A stretch of DNA of 64,000 nucleotides from assembly GCA_002633005.1 (NCBI GenBank), contig NMRA01000001.1, positions 4,450,995 through 4,514,994 on the forward strand. The letters run 5' to 3'. The notes below the pieces were generated by a model that saw only the letters and a list, made by a program, of their open reading frames with translations, was not told the origin of the DNA and searched no databases. Made by a program: the position numbers and the translations under genes. Below are positions 12,601-22,807 of the stretch, in pieces; positions within the stretch are counted from its first letter, which is position 1; each line of letters starts with the position of its first letter. This stretch comes from Phoronis australis (lineage: Eukaryota; Phoronida; Phoronidae).

Positions 12601-15600
12601 GGACGGAAACGTATATCTAGCAAAAATGGGGAATTCTTATCACATTTTATACTTACCTCATACCCTAATTTATTCCAATATGGTAAAAACTTACCCAACA
12701 ACACCACAAAATTGAAAATTGGCACGTCTCTCGTAACATTGAGAAGTCTAACTTGGTCAGTTACTTTGATAGACGTATGTAATGCAGCCACTGTCGTTTT
12801 TCAGTGCATCAGATCTCGCATGTTGTGATGTTTGAATCCATATGCCATATTGTACGTGTGCTACTACCAAAGACAAGGCTTTTGTCCTTGAGTCCGTGTG
12901 TTCTGTATTGTATTCCTAACAACCATATTCAGGGTTCTTGGGTTAAGACGGCGAAGGACATTTCTGAGCTGCTGCAAGTGGGTGCATAGCCCGATTACTT
13001 CCATTGTTACATAAAGCTTTATGGGTAAACTACGTGTCCCGGATAGGCGCTCCCATAGAAAGTGTAGAATGCTGAAGTGTGCGGCTTAGCTGAATGTATT
13101 TCTCAGGATCAATCTCCCTACGAAAATGCGAAAATGTTCCTTTTTCGAATAATTATTTGAGCCATTCTCAATGAATCGCGACAATTCGACACCTGAGACA
13201 CTCGATTTTCAAGTATCTTCATCTGGAGCTAACGTATTATTTTTTCTTAGTTTAATGTATGAATGATAAGTTTTGAACAATTTCCTCAGCTCAGCAAGTG
13301 CAGTTATAGAGTTATTTTGTTGTTTTATTAGAGCAACTGGATAATTTATTTGAAAACATAAAAACGCGTTCGTTGGGTTAATTTTCGGTCTAGTTTGTTA
13401 TCACTGACAACGAACAATCTCATTGTGCAATTTTATTAATCAGCATGCTTGTTAAAATCGAGAAAAACAGCTCTTAGTATTTTCAACTTTCTTGTGTATT
13501 TTTTGTGGACATATCAAAATTGAACTTTTGAATTAAATTTTTGCTTTTTTAAAACACGTCGGTTGTTTATAACGATGTTTTATAAAAACAGGTGCCGTGG
13601 TGTTTGCATTTGTCTTAATCTTCATTAGCGACTATTGATCATTCAAAAACTAGTAGCCAATATACGGTAACGTGGGGACTAAAAAATCCTTTGGTGAATT
13701 TAAAGACGTCTCGTAAATGACACAACCTGTCCCGTAAGTGAGGGGCAAGTGATATTGTGACATTGGCTGTTATTTCTGATCACCAACACACAAGAAATAA
13801 CTGGTATGAAATAATGCCGGATAGTATACACATTTAAGGTTATGTCTTGTCACCTGTGCGAGTTGATGTAACTGATTACGTATTCAAAATGACACCAGAT
13901 TTTAATTCAAGCTTCCGTGTTGCAACAAGGCAAGTGGGGAAATTTGTAACACAACAACTTAGCCTACTGGTAAATCCAAAAGTTTGCACTCGACATTACT
14001 ACAACATTTGCAACACAACTGTGCCTGACATCTTAACGTAATAAGTCACGTCCCGTAAATGACGACTCGAGGTAATTCAAGAAAGTGCTTAGTCTAAATG
14101 CTGTTAAAGTTAGTAACTTTTTGACGGTAAGCTGAGCTCGGCTTTAAACGTCATTAAGAGAAATCAAGGTATTCCAGCAATTCATCCGAAGCCTTGAACG
14201 CTCTGCGGCTCTTCCCAGTAGGTGCAAGGTCCAGGACCAGCTTCAGGATGTCATCTTTCCGTAGCCAAATCCTGTCCGTTTCCTTCGGCCACACAAACAA
14301 TCCACTCATTTTACTGGACGGCTGTAAGAAGTTGACTTCCACAGGCAAGTCGTCATCATCTGTGTCCACGATTTGTCCGAGATATCGCCGACCTTCATAG
14401 TTACAAACAACAAAATCGCCTTGCTTCACTTGTATCTTTGCTTCCTTGGTCTCATCTTCAGCTGTGTCTTCTCGGACGATGTGCTTGTTCCATCCACAAC
14501 CACCATCGTCAAAACCGGAATCACTGAAACATTTTTCACAAGCGCACGTGGTTTCTCTTGTGTGCAGGGTTCCAGAGCCATTCCCAAACACAGCATGTAT
14601 CTTCATAGTGCCCTTGACAGGTTTCAGTATCCTGTTTCTAGATTCGACACTCCTCCGGCTGTTCTCGAACTCATCAAGCGATATCTTCATGTACTCAACA
14701 CTTGTGCTTACAGTGGTGGCCCAGGCGAAGAAATCGTCAGCGTCTTGGATGATGGCCTTTTCCCGCTTCACGGCATTATCTGCTTGTCGTTTTGACGATC
14801 CTCCCAGTCCGTCGCATGGACCCTTGCCATGACCTGCCTCGAAATACTGCCATGAGGCTCGGACGCCGTATACAGCGTGAAATCTTCTCACCAAGTCAAA
14901 GATTGTTTTGTTCCTGTACTGGGACGTTGGCGAGTCCGTCCAAAAGTGAACTGCTTCCAGTCGCCCCACGAGCTGCTTCACAAACGCCATGATCTTGCTG
15001 ATGACGGCAAGGACCATTGGCGCATTGTGTTGAAGAACTTCCGAGACAACGATGGTACTCTTATGATTCAGCTCACCATCCTCACGTCTGTAGTATATTA
15101 CTGTGGGGTGTAGAGTGACAGCCGTTGCATTCCAGTAAGCTGACTGTATTTCTTCCATATTTTGACAGCAGTAATTTTCCGCGAAATCCATCTGGATTAG
15201 CACGTGACTTGGTGACAATCTTTCTTTCATTTCCTTCAGTGCTTTGTACTGGGTTATAACTTTTCTCACGTGGTCTGCGAACAAGCTTCGGGACTCCTTC
15301 ATGAGCTTGACAAACTCATTGCTAGGCAATTCTGCTTCTACGATACGCATCTTTTCCTTTCCGTCTGCCAGTTTCACTCTTCTCCACTCTCGGTACTTCA
15401 CAGTAGTTGTGGTTTTCATGACTTGATCCAGGATTCCGTCTAGGTCGCTATCGCTGTGTGTTTCAAGGAATTTGTCCGGGCTTGTGCATTTGGTGACTTT
15501 CAAGTCTTTCAAACATCTCAGTTTGAGTGCAAAATTCTGATGCTTATTGCACAAGCAAACTGATTTCGATGAGAAGTTNCTATAGCCTGTCATAAGAAAC

Positions 15601-18299
15601 ATCAACCACTTTAGACATATTTTTCTTTATCGTAAAGGTCTTTTGAAGTTGTTCCATGACTTCGGAAAATCTCCGTGGTGAGCTGAACATTGGCTTCACC
15701 ATTTGTCGCGATTCATTGAGAATGCGTGATTTACGAAAAGTTTCACTTTTTGTATTGAAACTCTCCGAAAGGGGCCCATTCTGGCAATAAATTTTCAGAG
15801 GGTGTATTTTATTATGTTTTGTTGTATTAAAAAATAGTCCAATGAATTATGGAAAAGATCATCTTGACGACGGTTTTTTAAAGAAGCACCCAACGTAGAA
15901 GTGAGTTTCTTTTATTCCTGATAGCTCTCTAAAAGGATGGGACTCCATCTTGTCCAATATCCCGGAGTCACGTCTTGTAAAAGATACAGTTGAGTACCAC
16001 GCCCCTCCCGCACCAGGCTATTACCTGTGTGCCATCATATGCGGTTATGGGACATCATGTGGGCTCCGACTATGAGCCATAAGCGTTCGCTATAGCCGAA
16101 ACATGAATGCCGTTTTTATGGATCGGAAAAGAATGTGAGTGGAAAGATCAGTAGATGTCCTACTGTCTGCCGGTAATTTTGTGATGATTATATTCAAAAT
16201 CATTTTTTGCTAGATATCAGTACAACACTGAGCAGATGCTGTCATGTTCGATGTCTATTTAAGGTCGATCCCATGAAAAAATTCGAAGTCATATCCAAAT
16301 TTTCTTACGATGAACTGGGATTCCGCAACAGACGAATCGAAGAAGTCCGTGACGAGGAGGGGAGAGATTATTACGACACGTTGTACCTCCATAACATTGT
16401 AAGTTTTTCATACATACGATATTTTCGTTCGTTATCTTAATTTTACGACTTCTCTTACGTAAGTTAAAAGTTAACCTGTTCTGCACTGTTTCGCAAACCT
16501 GTTCGGGTTTGCCTAGTGTTCAGTGCGTCCGCAGGAAAGCGTTTCAGTCTTCCAGGTCTTAGTTTGCTTGAATTCGGTTATCTACCGAAAGGTCGTGCCT
16601 AGTAGAACTTCAGCAATGATATTGTGTCTTACGGAAAGATAAGCTTTCCGATATCTATGCTGATGCCAGTTATGAAACCTGAAAATAAGTAATAAGCGGA
16701 GTTTCATACGTGCGTCCCTCGTGGCGTTTACCCGCAAAGACTTATGCTCATGCACCAAGGGCTACTGAAGTTGGTGCTTTAGATAATGTCAGTTAAACAT
16801 TGAAAGTGACGGTTTACTTTACAGGGAAAAGAATACCGCCTAAATCTTAAGACCCGAAAGTGTGAGGTTCGTGAGATCACGTGGCCTTTCCATTACATTG
16901 CCGTCCCTGAGAATGCTACAAACTACGGTGAAGCGTACATTGGTACTGGCGGGATTCCGGGAGAGGGCGTTCTTGTAACCTTCTGGGGTGGACAGGACAG
17001 CCGTGGAGGTGAGTGAAGAGGTCAAGTACTAACACTCCGAGTCCTTATCATCGTCTGCATCAAGCCAGGGCACCATAGAGCTTAACTACGTTGTACTGGT
17101 ATCATTTGATAAGTAGATTTGACCTTAAGGTATAAAATGTACATATGGGAAGATCTTATGACCGTGACAGGTCTCGNNNNNNNNNNNNNNNNNNNNNNNN
17201 NNNNNNNNNNNNNNNNNNNNNNNNNNNNNNNNNNNNNNNNNNNNNNNNNNNNNNNNNNNNNNNNNNNNNNNNNNNNNNNNNNNNNNNNNNNNNNNNNNNN
17301 NNNNNNNNNNNNNNNNNNNNNNNNNNNNNNNNNNNNNNNNNNNNNNNNNNNNNNNNNNNNNNNNNNNNNNNNNNNNNNNNNNNNNNNNNNNNNNNNNNNN
17401 NNNNNNNNNNNNNNNNNNNNNNNNNNNNNNNNNNNNNNNNNNNNNNNNNNNNNNNNNNNNNNNNNNNNNNNNNNNNNNNNNNNNNNNNNNNNNNNNNNNN
17501 NNNNNNNNNNNNNNNNNNNNNNNNNNNNNNNNNNNNNNNNNNNNNNNNNNNNNNNNNNNNNNNNNNNNNNNNNNNNNNNNNNNNNNNNNNNNNNNNNNNN
17601 NNNNNNNNNNNNNNNNNNNNNNNNNNNNNNNNNNNNNNNNNNNNNNNNNNNNNNNNNNNNNNNNNNNNNNNNNNNNNNNNNNNNNNNNNNNNNNNNNNNN
17701 NNNNNNNNNNNNNNNNNNNNNNNNNNNNNNNNNNNNNNNNNNNNNNNNNNNNNNNNNNNNNNNNNNNNNNNNNNNNNNNNNNNNNNNNNNNNNNNNNNNN
17801 NNNNNNNNNNNNNNNNNNNNNNNNNNNNNNNNNNNNNNNNNNNNNNNNNNNNNNNNNNNNNNNNNNNNNNNNNNNNNNNNNNNNNNNNNNNNNNNNNNNN
17901 NNNNNNNNNNNNNNNNNNNNNNNNNNNNNNNNNNNNNNNNNNNNNNNNNNNNNNNNNNNNNNNNNNNNACACACACACACACACACACATGCTGCACATA
18001 CACATATTCATGTTTCAAAATAACGGGTAAACATAATTTAGTTTTTTACTGCTGGATCAATTTTTTATTTTACAAGCAGTTGCTTTGTGAAATGGAGGTG
18101 ACGCTCAAGTCAGACTATCCTGTTCAGCACTCGCTATCAATGCCGGTACTTCATGTCATGTGTCTACTGTCTTAGTATTAAGAGTTCACGGTAATCAGTA
18201 ATCATTAACACCTGTATTTAATTTTCCAGCTATTTCGACGTCACCGTTGGTGTGTCGGACCCCAACGTGTTCATTCCGCCAAAAGAATGTAACCCTTGA
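9647..18299 (+). CDS. Ependymin-related protein, copy A (one exon lost in assembly gap)
   Basis: A secreted ependymin-related (EPDR/MERP) protein. Exons: 9647-9713 (ATG; signal peptide MKVAIVFLAVIVAVYSQ), 10484-10518, 16264-16398, 16825-17008 and 18230-18299 (stop TGA). Phases match copy B exactly. The phase-1 end at 17008 and phase-2 start at 18230 require one more exon, about 91 nt in copy B, which must lie in the N run 17177-17968. Landmarks are PPLWEAREM, the N-glycosylation site NAT in VPENATNYGEAY, and the C-terminal VGVSDPNVFIPPKEC. Three of the four conserved cysteines are visible. The fourth would be in the missing exon. The exon 3 acceptor (CTATTTAAG) is weak. Intron 2 spans 5.7 kb and contains an antisense mobile-element gene. 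AATAAA follows at 18394-18399. The protein is extracellular, and lipid or calcium binding is known for the family. Confidence 0.88.
10670..10976 (-). mobile_element. MITE with CAGGGGCGGAT-type ends (inverted copy)
   Basis: It begins CAGGGGCGGATCCATGATTT and ends with the inverse of CAGTGGCAGATTTAG. It is flanked by a GAACT direct repeat (10665-10669 and 10977-10981). The end half matches, in reverse, the copies at 28256-28415 and 28975-29131, including the GCCAAATGG and GGGGGCCATGGCCCCC segments. It has a longer interior than those copies and lies in intron 2 of EPDR copy A. The terminal motif resembles hAT-type MITEs, although the visible duplication is only 5 to 6 bp. Confidence 0.65.
14154..15702 (-). 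CDS. Mobile-element-type protein with DFAENY motif, antisense in EPDR intron
   Basis: The open frame from about 15602 to 14154 gives some 480 residues. Numbering from 15605, MDFAENY puts an acidic residue at 140, FWTDSPTSQY at 224 and GHGKGPCDGLGG at 265. D140, D224 and D265 at these spacings look like the triad of an RNase H-fold (DDE/D) enzyme; that is inference. A CACEKC cluster (354-359) and a beta-rich SH3/Tudor-like tail (396-445, GDFVVCNYEGRRYLG) follow. I recognise this as a widespread uncharacterised family in invertebrate genomes, probably transposon-derived. A second frame continues upstream (QMVKPMFSSPRRF, ATG at 15702-15700, open back to about 15851) and meets the main frame at the ambiguous base 15579. 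The apparent frameshift there may be a sequencing error. No terminal repeats were identified. Confidence 0.7.
17177..17968. other. Assembly gap (792 Ns)
   Basis: A run of N inside the last interval of EPDR copy A. It ends in an (AC)n microsatellite (17969-17990), the probable cause of the break. By comparison with copy B, exon 5 of copy A is expected inside it. Confidence 0.97.
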
Positions 18300-19914
18300 G
18301 AAGAACATGGTGTGAAATCAACCGTGAATTTACTTGATTCTGAAGTTCATTCGTTGGGGCGTTTTATTGTTAATTTTGTATGTGCGATTTACAAATAAAC
18401 GTTTTCCTGTACAACTAGAATTCCTCTAGTACTATGCCTACATGAGTGGCGAAAACGCTGGCAGTTTCACTGGCGTAAACACTAGCGTTTTAGCCACACA
18501 GACGAGCTGTCCGCAGAGGTCCATTTTCGCCAGCAATTAGTTTGTTTCCTTGTCACCGGAATCGCTTTTACGCGAAAATTGATGTCATAACACATTTCAC
18601 TCTCTCCCATACATTGATTGATGTGACTATAGAACTTAAAGGCCTTTTATAGATAGGTCTGGCTACAAAAGTTTAAGCGAAAACGCCAGTTGTTTTGAGG
18701 TAACTCATACCTCCAGGAAAGCGCCATCCAAAGTGACCCTAAGTGCGACCGTTCACATTACTAGCATTTTTGCTACTAGCGAAAACACTAGAGTTTTAGC
18801 GAGCTTGTGAACTGAGTATCAGACTCAAGCTAATTTGGAAGTTTCAGTGGTGTAAGCTCCACACAGCTGTTTTTGAATCATTAAATCTCACTCGCGCAAA
18901 ACTGTAAAGTGTCTGAGAACATAAACATATCTGCTTGTTCCCGAGATAATTGTTATTCATTATTTCTGCGATGCGCTCATAATTATTTGACTATTTTTGG
19001 CTACTCAGAAATGGGAAAGTAAGACCAAATTTCTTACTTTATTTTAAATCACTTTCATGAAAAAGTCCTGTTGATGAATGTTACGATCTTCAAAGGTTTG
19101 AGGTCTCGTGTTCAAACGTGATTTTCATTTTTTGCGTTCATTAATTTTGCCAGAGAAGTACCAAATACGTGTGACGTTTCAACAGCCCTCTTAACATTTC
19201 TGTTCCAATGGCAGTTCTGTTAGTGGATGGCATCAATGTACTGCTTAGATGTGCGTCATCTATGCCATAAAACAGCTCAGGCATCGTCGCATTAAACCGC
19301 AGGGGGAAACGGGCTAACAATTTCTCTGGGATTAACGTCATCTTTGTTGGCAAATCTGCGGGTTGACCGGGTATGAGGCAAGGCAAGATTTGTTTAATAT
19401 CTTTGCGAAAGATCACTTAAGGCAGATTGCTAATTTTTGGGCAGAGTTGTATTCCGATAACCGAAGTGTTTTGCTACTTGAATTTCGTCTCTCTTTTTAA
19501 GCCATTTCGTCAAAATCTGTGTCATAGGTGATAGGGCTAACGATTTCGCGTCAGTAAATCATACGTTTTCCGATTCATTTCAGTGAAATGATATCGCTTG
19601 GACGAAACACGGTGCATTAACAATGTTCCTGTGAAGATGCGAGAACAAATCTGCTGGCATGGAATTTTTTTCTGTCGCAGGACTTGCAGTACACCCTAGC
19701 TTAAAGAGCTTTGTTGCCCGAGTTTGTCAATCTAGTAACCTCTGGCAAATGTCAACGTTACCTCTGACCGACTAACAGAAAATATTTAATCCAATCCTTA
19801 CTATTCCGATTTTTCTGTATTTTCAACATGTTAAACAAGAGCAACGCGGAGCGTTGAAATGCGCCCACGAATGCATCGCAAATGGTGTGCTTTTAGGGTT
19901 GTTTATTTGAGTCA
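18300..19914. other. EPDR copy A 3' flank and repeat debris
   Basis: The 3' UTR ends near AATAAA at 18394-18399. From about 18437 to 18830 the sequence repeats short CTAGCGTTTT and GCGAAAAC motifs in both orientations, consistent with a decayed foldback element. A 91-codon minus-strand open frame at 19141-19416 has no family I recognise. Nothing else is supported. Confidence 0.35.
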
Positions 19915-20910
19915 TTAAAATGGCCACTAGATGGCGCAAAATACATCGAATCCATCTGAAAACCAAAAAAAATGCCATCGTTTCTTTAAAAGAAAGCCAT
20001 TTACCAACTTTAATTAAAATTCTCCAAGGAACTTCAGAGAAACAGAGGAAAACAAAAAACGAAATTGCCACTAGGGGGCACAGCACAGTGTTCATCGGAA
20101 CAGTCTAAAAGTCGTCATCTTCTCTTGCTAACTCCATATAAATACACATGCTAAATTTAATAAAGATCCTGCAGAGGGATTAGGAGATACAGGTAGGGGT
20201 GCAAAAAACAAAACCGCCACTAGGAGGCGCAACAGTAGTCAAAGTCATCAGAAAATCATCGGCAACCGTCCCCTTCAAAAACAACAAAAATGGCCACTGA
20301 GTGGCTTAAAAAAACTTGAATCAATCCGGAGATGAATGGCTAGCGTCAACTCACTAATGGATGTCTATGTGCCAAATTTTGTGGAAATCTGTCGAGTACC
20401 TTTGAAGATACAGCGATAAACGTAAACAACTAAAATTGCCACTAGGGGGCACACCGGTAAACCGAACTGTCCAAAAGTCGTCGTCGTCTGTTGTCAACGT
20501 TATATAAATACATTTGCTAAATTTAATAAAGATCCTGTAGAGCGTTTAGGAGATACAGCCATGGGCGCAAAAACAAACAAAACTGCCACTAGGATGCGCC
20601 ACAGTAGTCGAAGTTATCGGAAAATCATCGTCAACGGTACTCTTTATAGTAGGACCATACATGCCAATTTTCACAATCATCCTTAGAGTGGTTTGGTTGT
20701 TAGAGGGGCGGACGCCAAAAAAACGACTCGAAAATAGTAAAAATGGCCACTAGATGGCGCAAAATCCATCGAAGCAATCCGAAAACCGGAGGATAGTGTC
20801 AACTCATTAACAGATGCCTATGCACCAAATTTCATGAAAATCGGTTGAAGACATTTGAAGATACAGAGGCAGACGTAAAAAACTAAAATTGCCACTAGGG
20901 GGCACAGCGG
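19915..20910 (+). repeat. Composite tandem repeat carrying eight CTCF-like cores
   Basis: Three sub-units alternate: A (GGCCACTAGATGGCGC), B (TTGCCACTAGGGGGCAC) and C (GCCACTAGGAGGCGC). Cores start at 19924 (A), 20068 (B), 20217 (C), about 20294 (A, degenerate), 20439 (B), 20586 (C, one change), 20747 (A) and 20892 (B). All are on the plus strand. A-to-B spacing is 144-145 bp each time, and B-to-C is 147-149 bp. Linkers also match (GATCCTGCAGAG, TTAGGAGATACAG). CCACTAGATGGCGC and CCACTAGGGGGCAC fit the known CTCF core CCA-S-Y-AG-R-K-GGC-R-C. Binding is not shown. The array sits between the two EPDR genes. Confidence 0.8.
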
Positions 20911-21015
20911 TATCCGGGTCCGTCCAAAACTCGTCGCCCTCTGTTGTAGTCCCCATAGGAACACACCTGCCAAATTTCAATACGATCCTGCAAGAGGTTT
21001 AGGAGATACAGCCGC

Positions 21016-22807
21016 GTACGCCAGAAGCCCAGACAGAGATCACGGTAATATGCGACCACATATAAATATGTGGGCGCATAATAATCAGAAATAATTTCCA
21101 TTTCGAAATCGTTTTATTTAAAGTAATTAAGTGGTCGGAAACATTAGTATGCGCTCAAATGTTGCCTTTTATATATTATTCTGCAATGTCTATTGGTGTA
21201 CAGGCGGTGTACAATAAGTAAGGGGTAAAATACGCTGCAGAAATAAGTAGCTGTTTCGGGTACGCCGGGAATAAATCAGTTAGGCATGATGCAGAAAACT
21301 GTGTGCAGACTATGAATTATTTCTAATGTCGGATGAGTCGGTGTCTGGAATCTGAGATACATTAGCCTATTACAACTTGAATACAAGTCTGAATATTTTG
21401 TTTGGAAGATCCATAACGGCATTTTGTGAAGGTAGACCGTCCTCAGGCTGAGTTGCATCAGAATCCCCAGAAAATATTTTCCAGGTACGTCACTAAAGTT
21501 GTTCCGCTAGCAGCTCTGTCGTAACTATCGTGTTCACGCACGCAACACGATTTGGTTGATGCCTGTTCAAATCAGCGGGTTAATTTATGCTTCCCAATGT
21601 AATATGCATATTAGCATGAAGACATTATCAGAAAGAATGAAGTGGCAAATCAACCATTTTTGGCAGTTTTTCGAGAGCAACAAAGAATTACTGCTTAACT
21701 GCAAATGAAATGTTTTATGCTACTCTGTTTATCCGAGAGGATCTATGCAGTCCATTATTCATGGACTTGTTTGTATGGAAATAAAATACACCGTTTCATG
21801 ATTTGAGACTCAACCATTGTAAGGTATCATAACATTTAATCTTTTTAACAGACTGTTCGTCATTGCTCGAGACCATGCTCGACGAGTAAAATAACAAAAT
21901 AACCACTATTTCCATACCACTCTGCGTATTTTTTTATTTTATGTATAATATTTATTGAGTCGGTGGCCAAATGTGCACAAATATATTGCATTTCACTATA
22001 ACACTCTTTCAAGGATGAGGGACTCATTTGTTGGTTTAGCTTTTATAGTTGTTCGTTTCTTAGCATAACTTGTTAGCTTAACATTATACTTTTGTAGAGA
22101 TTGACAAGTTACAAAATGCTTACTTATCGAACAAATAAATTGAACACACGGTCATTTCGAACTGTGTCCAATTCATTTATATAACACTGACCTGATAACT
22201 GTGCTATTGCTATCACTTTTCATAGATGCCCCTCCCCCCCCGAGTGAACGTAAGTCATGCCCAATACACTCTAGTAGCCATTGACGAAAAAATCATGACC
22301 CTGCGTCCCCTAGTAATGGTCCACACGTATCCCCAGGTTCAGTTAAAAACTACCCACGAAGTCAGTAACTAAGTGACACGTGAAAAAATTACCTTCGACT
22401 TCATTGATGACGGCCAATCACGACAGCTCTAATCTCACTCCCCAGCACTAATCTCCATCATTCACCACCATATTCTGTCTTCGATCGCCACCCATACTCC
22501 AATTAGCTACTCCCCCCGCCCCGCAATGACTGAACTCGGTAAAGCCGGCCACTAAATTTTGGAACAATGGGATGACCGATTGCAAAGATAAACCGAGAAT
22601 CTGGTAAGCTGTAATTATCAATTACCAAATATCTACATGTATGTGTAATCGCATTTAGAAAAACGGAGTACTAAAATCCAATTGATCAAGTTTATGTTAT
22701 ATGCTGATTAAGCTGATATGGTTCGGCTAAAACAAGTCACGGGGTTGAATGGAGCTGTACATAAACACGACCTGTGTCAACCAATGATTAGTTGACAAGA
22801 GGCCGCC
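21016..22807. other. Upstream region of EPDR copy B
   Basis: AT-rich intergenic sequence with no supported gene. It should contain the copy B promoter. TACATAAACAC about 50 bp before the start codon is a weak TATA-like candidate only. A C-rich patch lies near 22232-22241. Confidence 0.3.

Noticed and set aside
14373-14832. 140- and 128-codon plus-strand frames
   Set aside because: Shadows of the minus-strand mobile-element protein.
17082-18030. Several approximately 300-codon open frames on both strands
   Set aside because: They are translations of the N run with a few flanking codons and hold no information.
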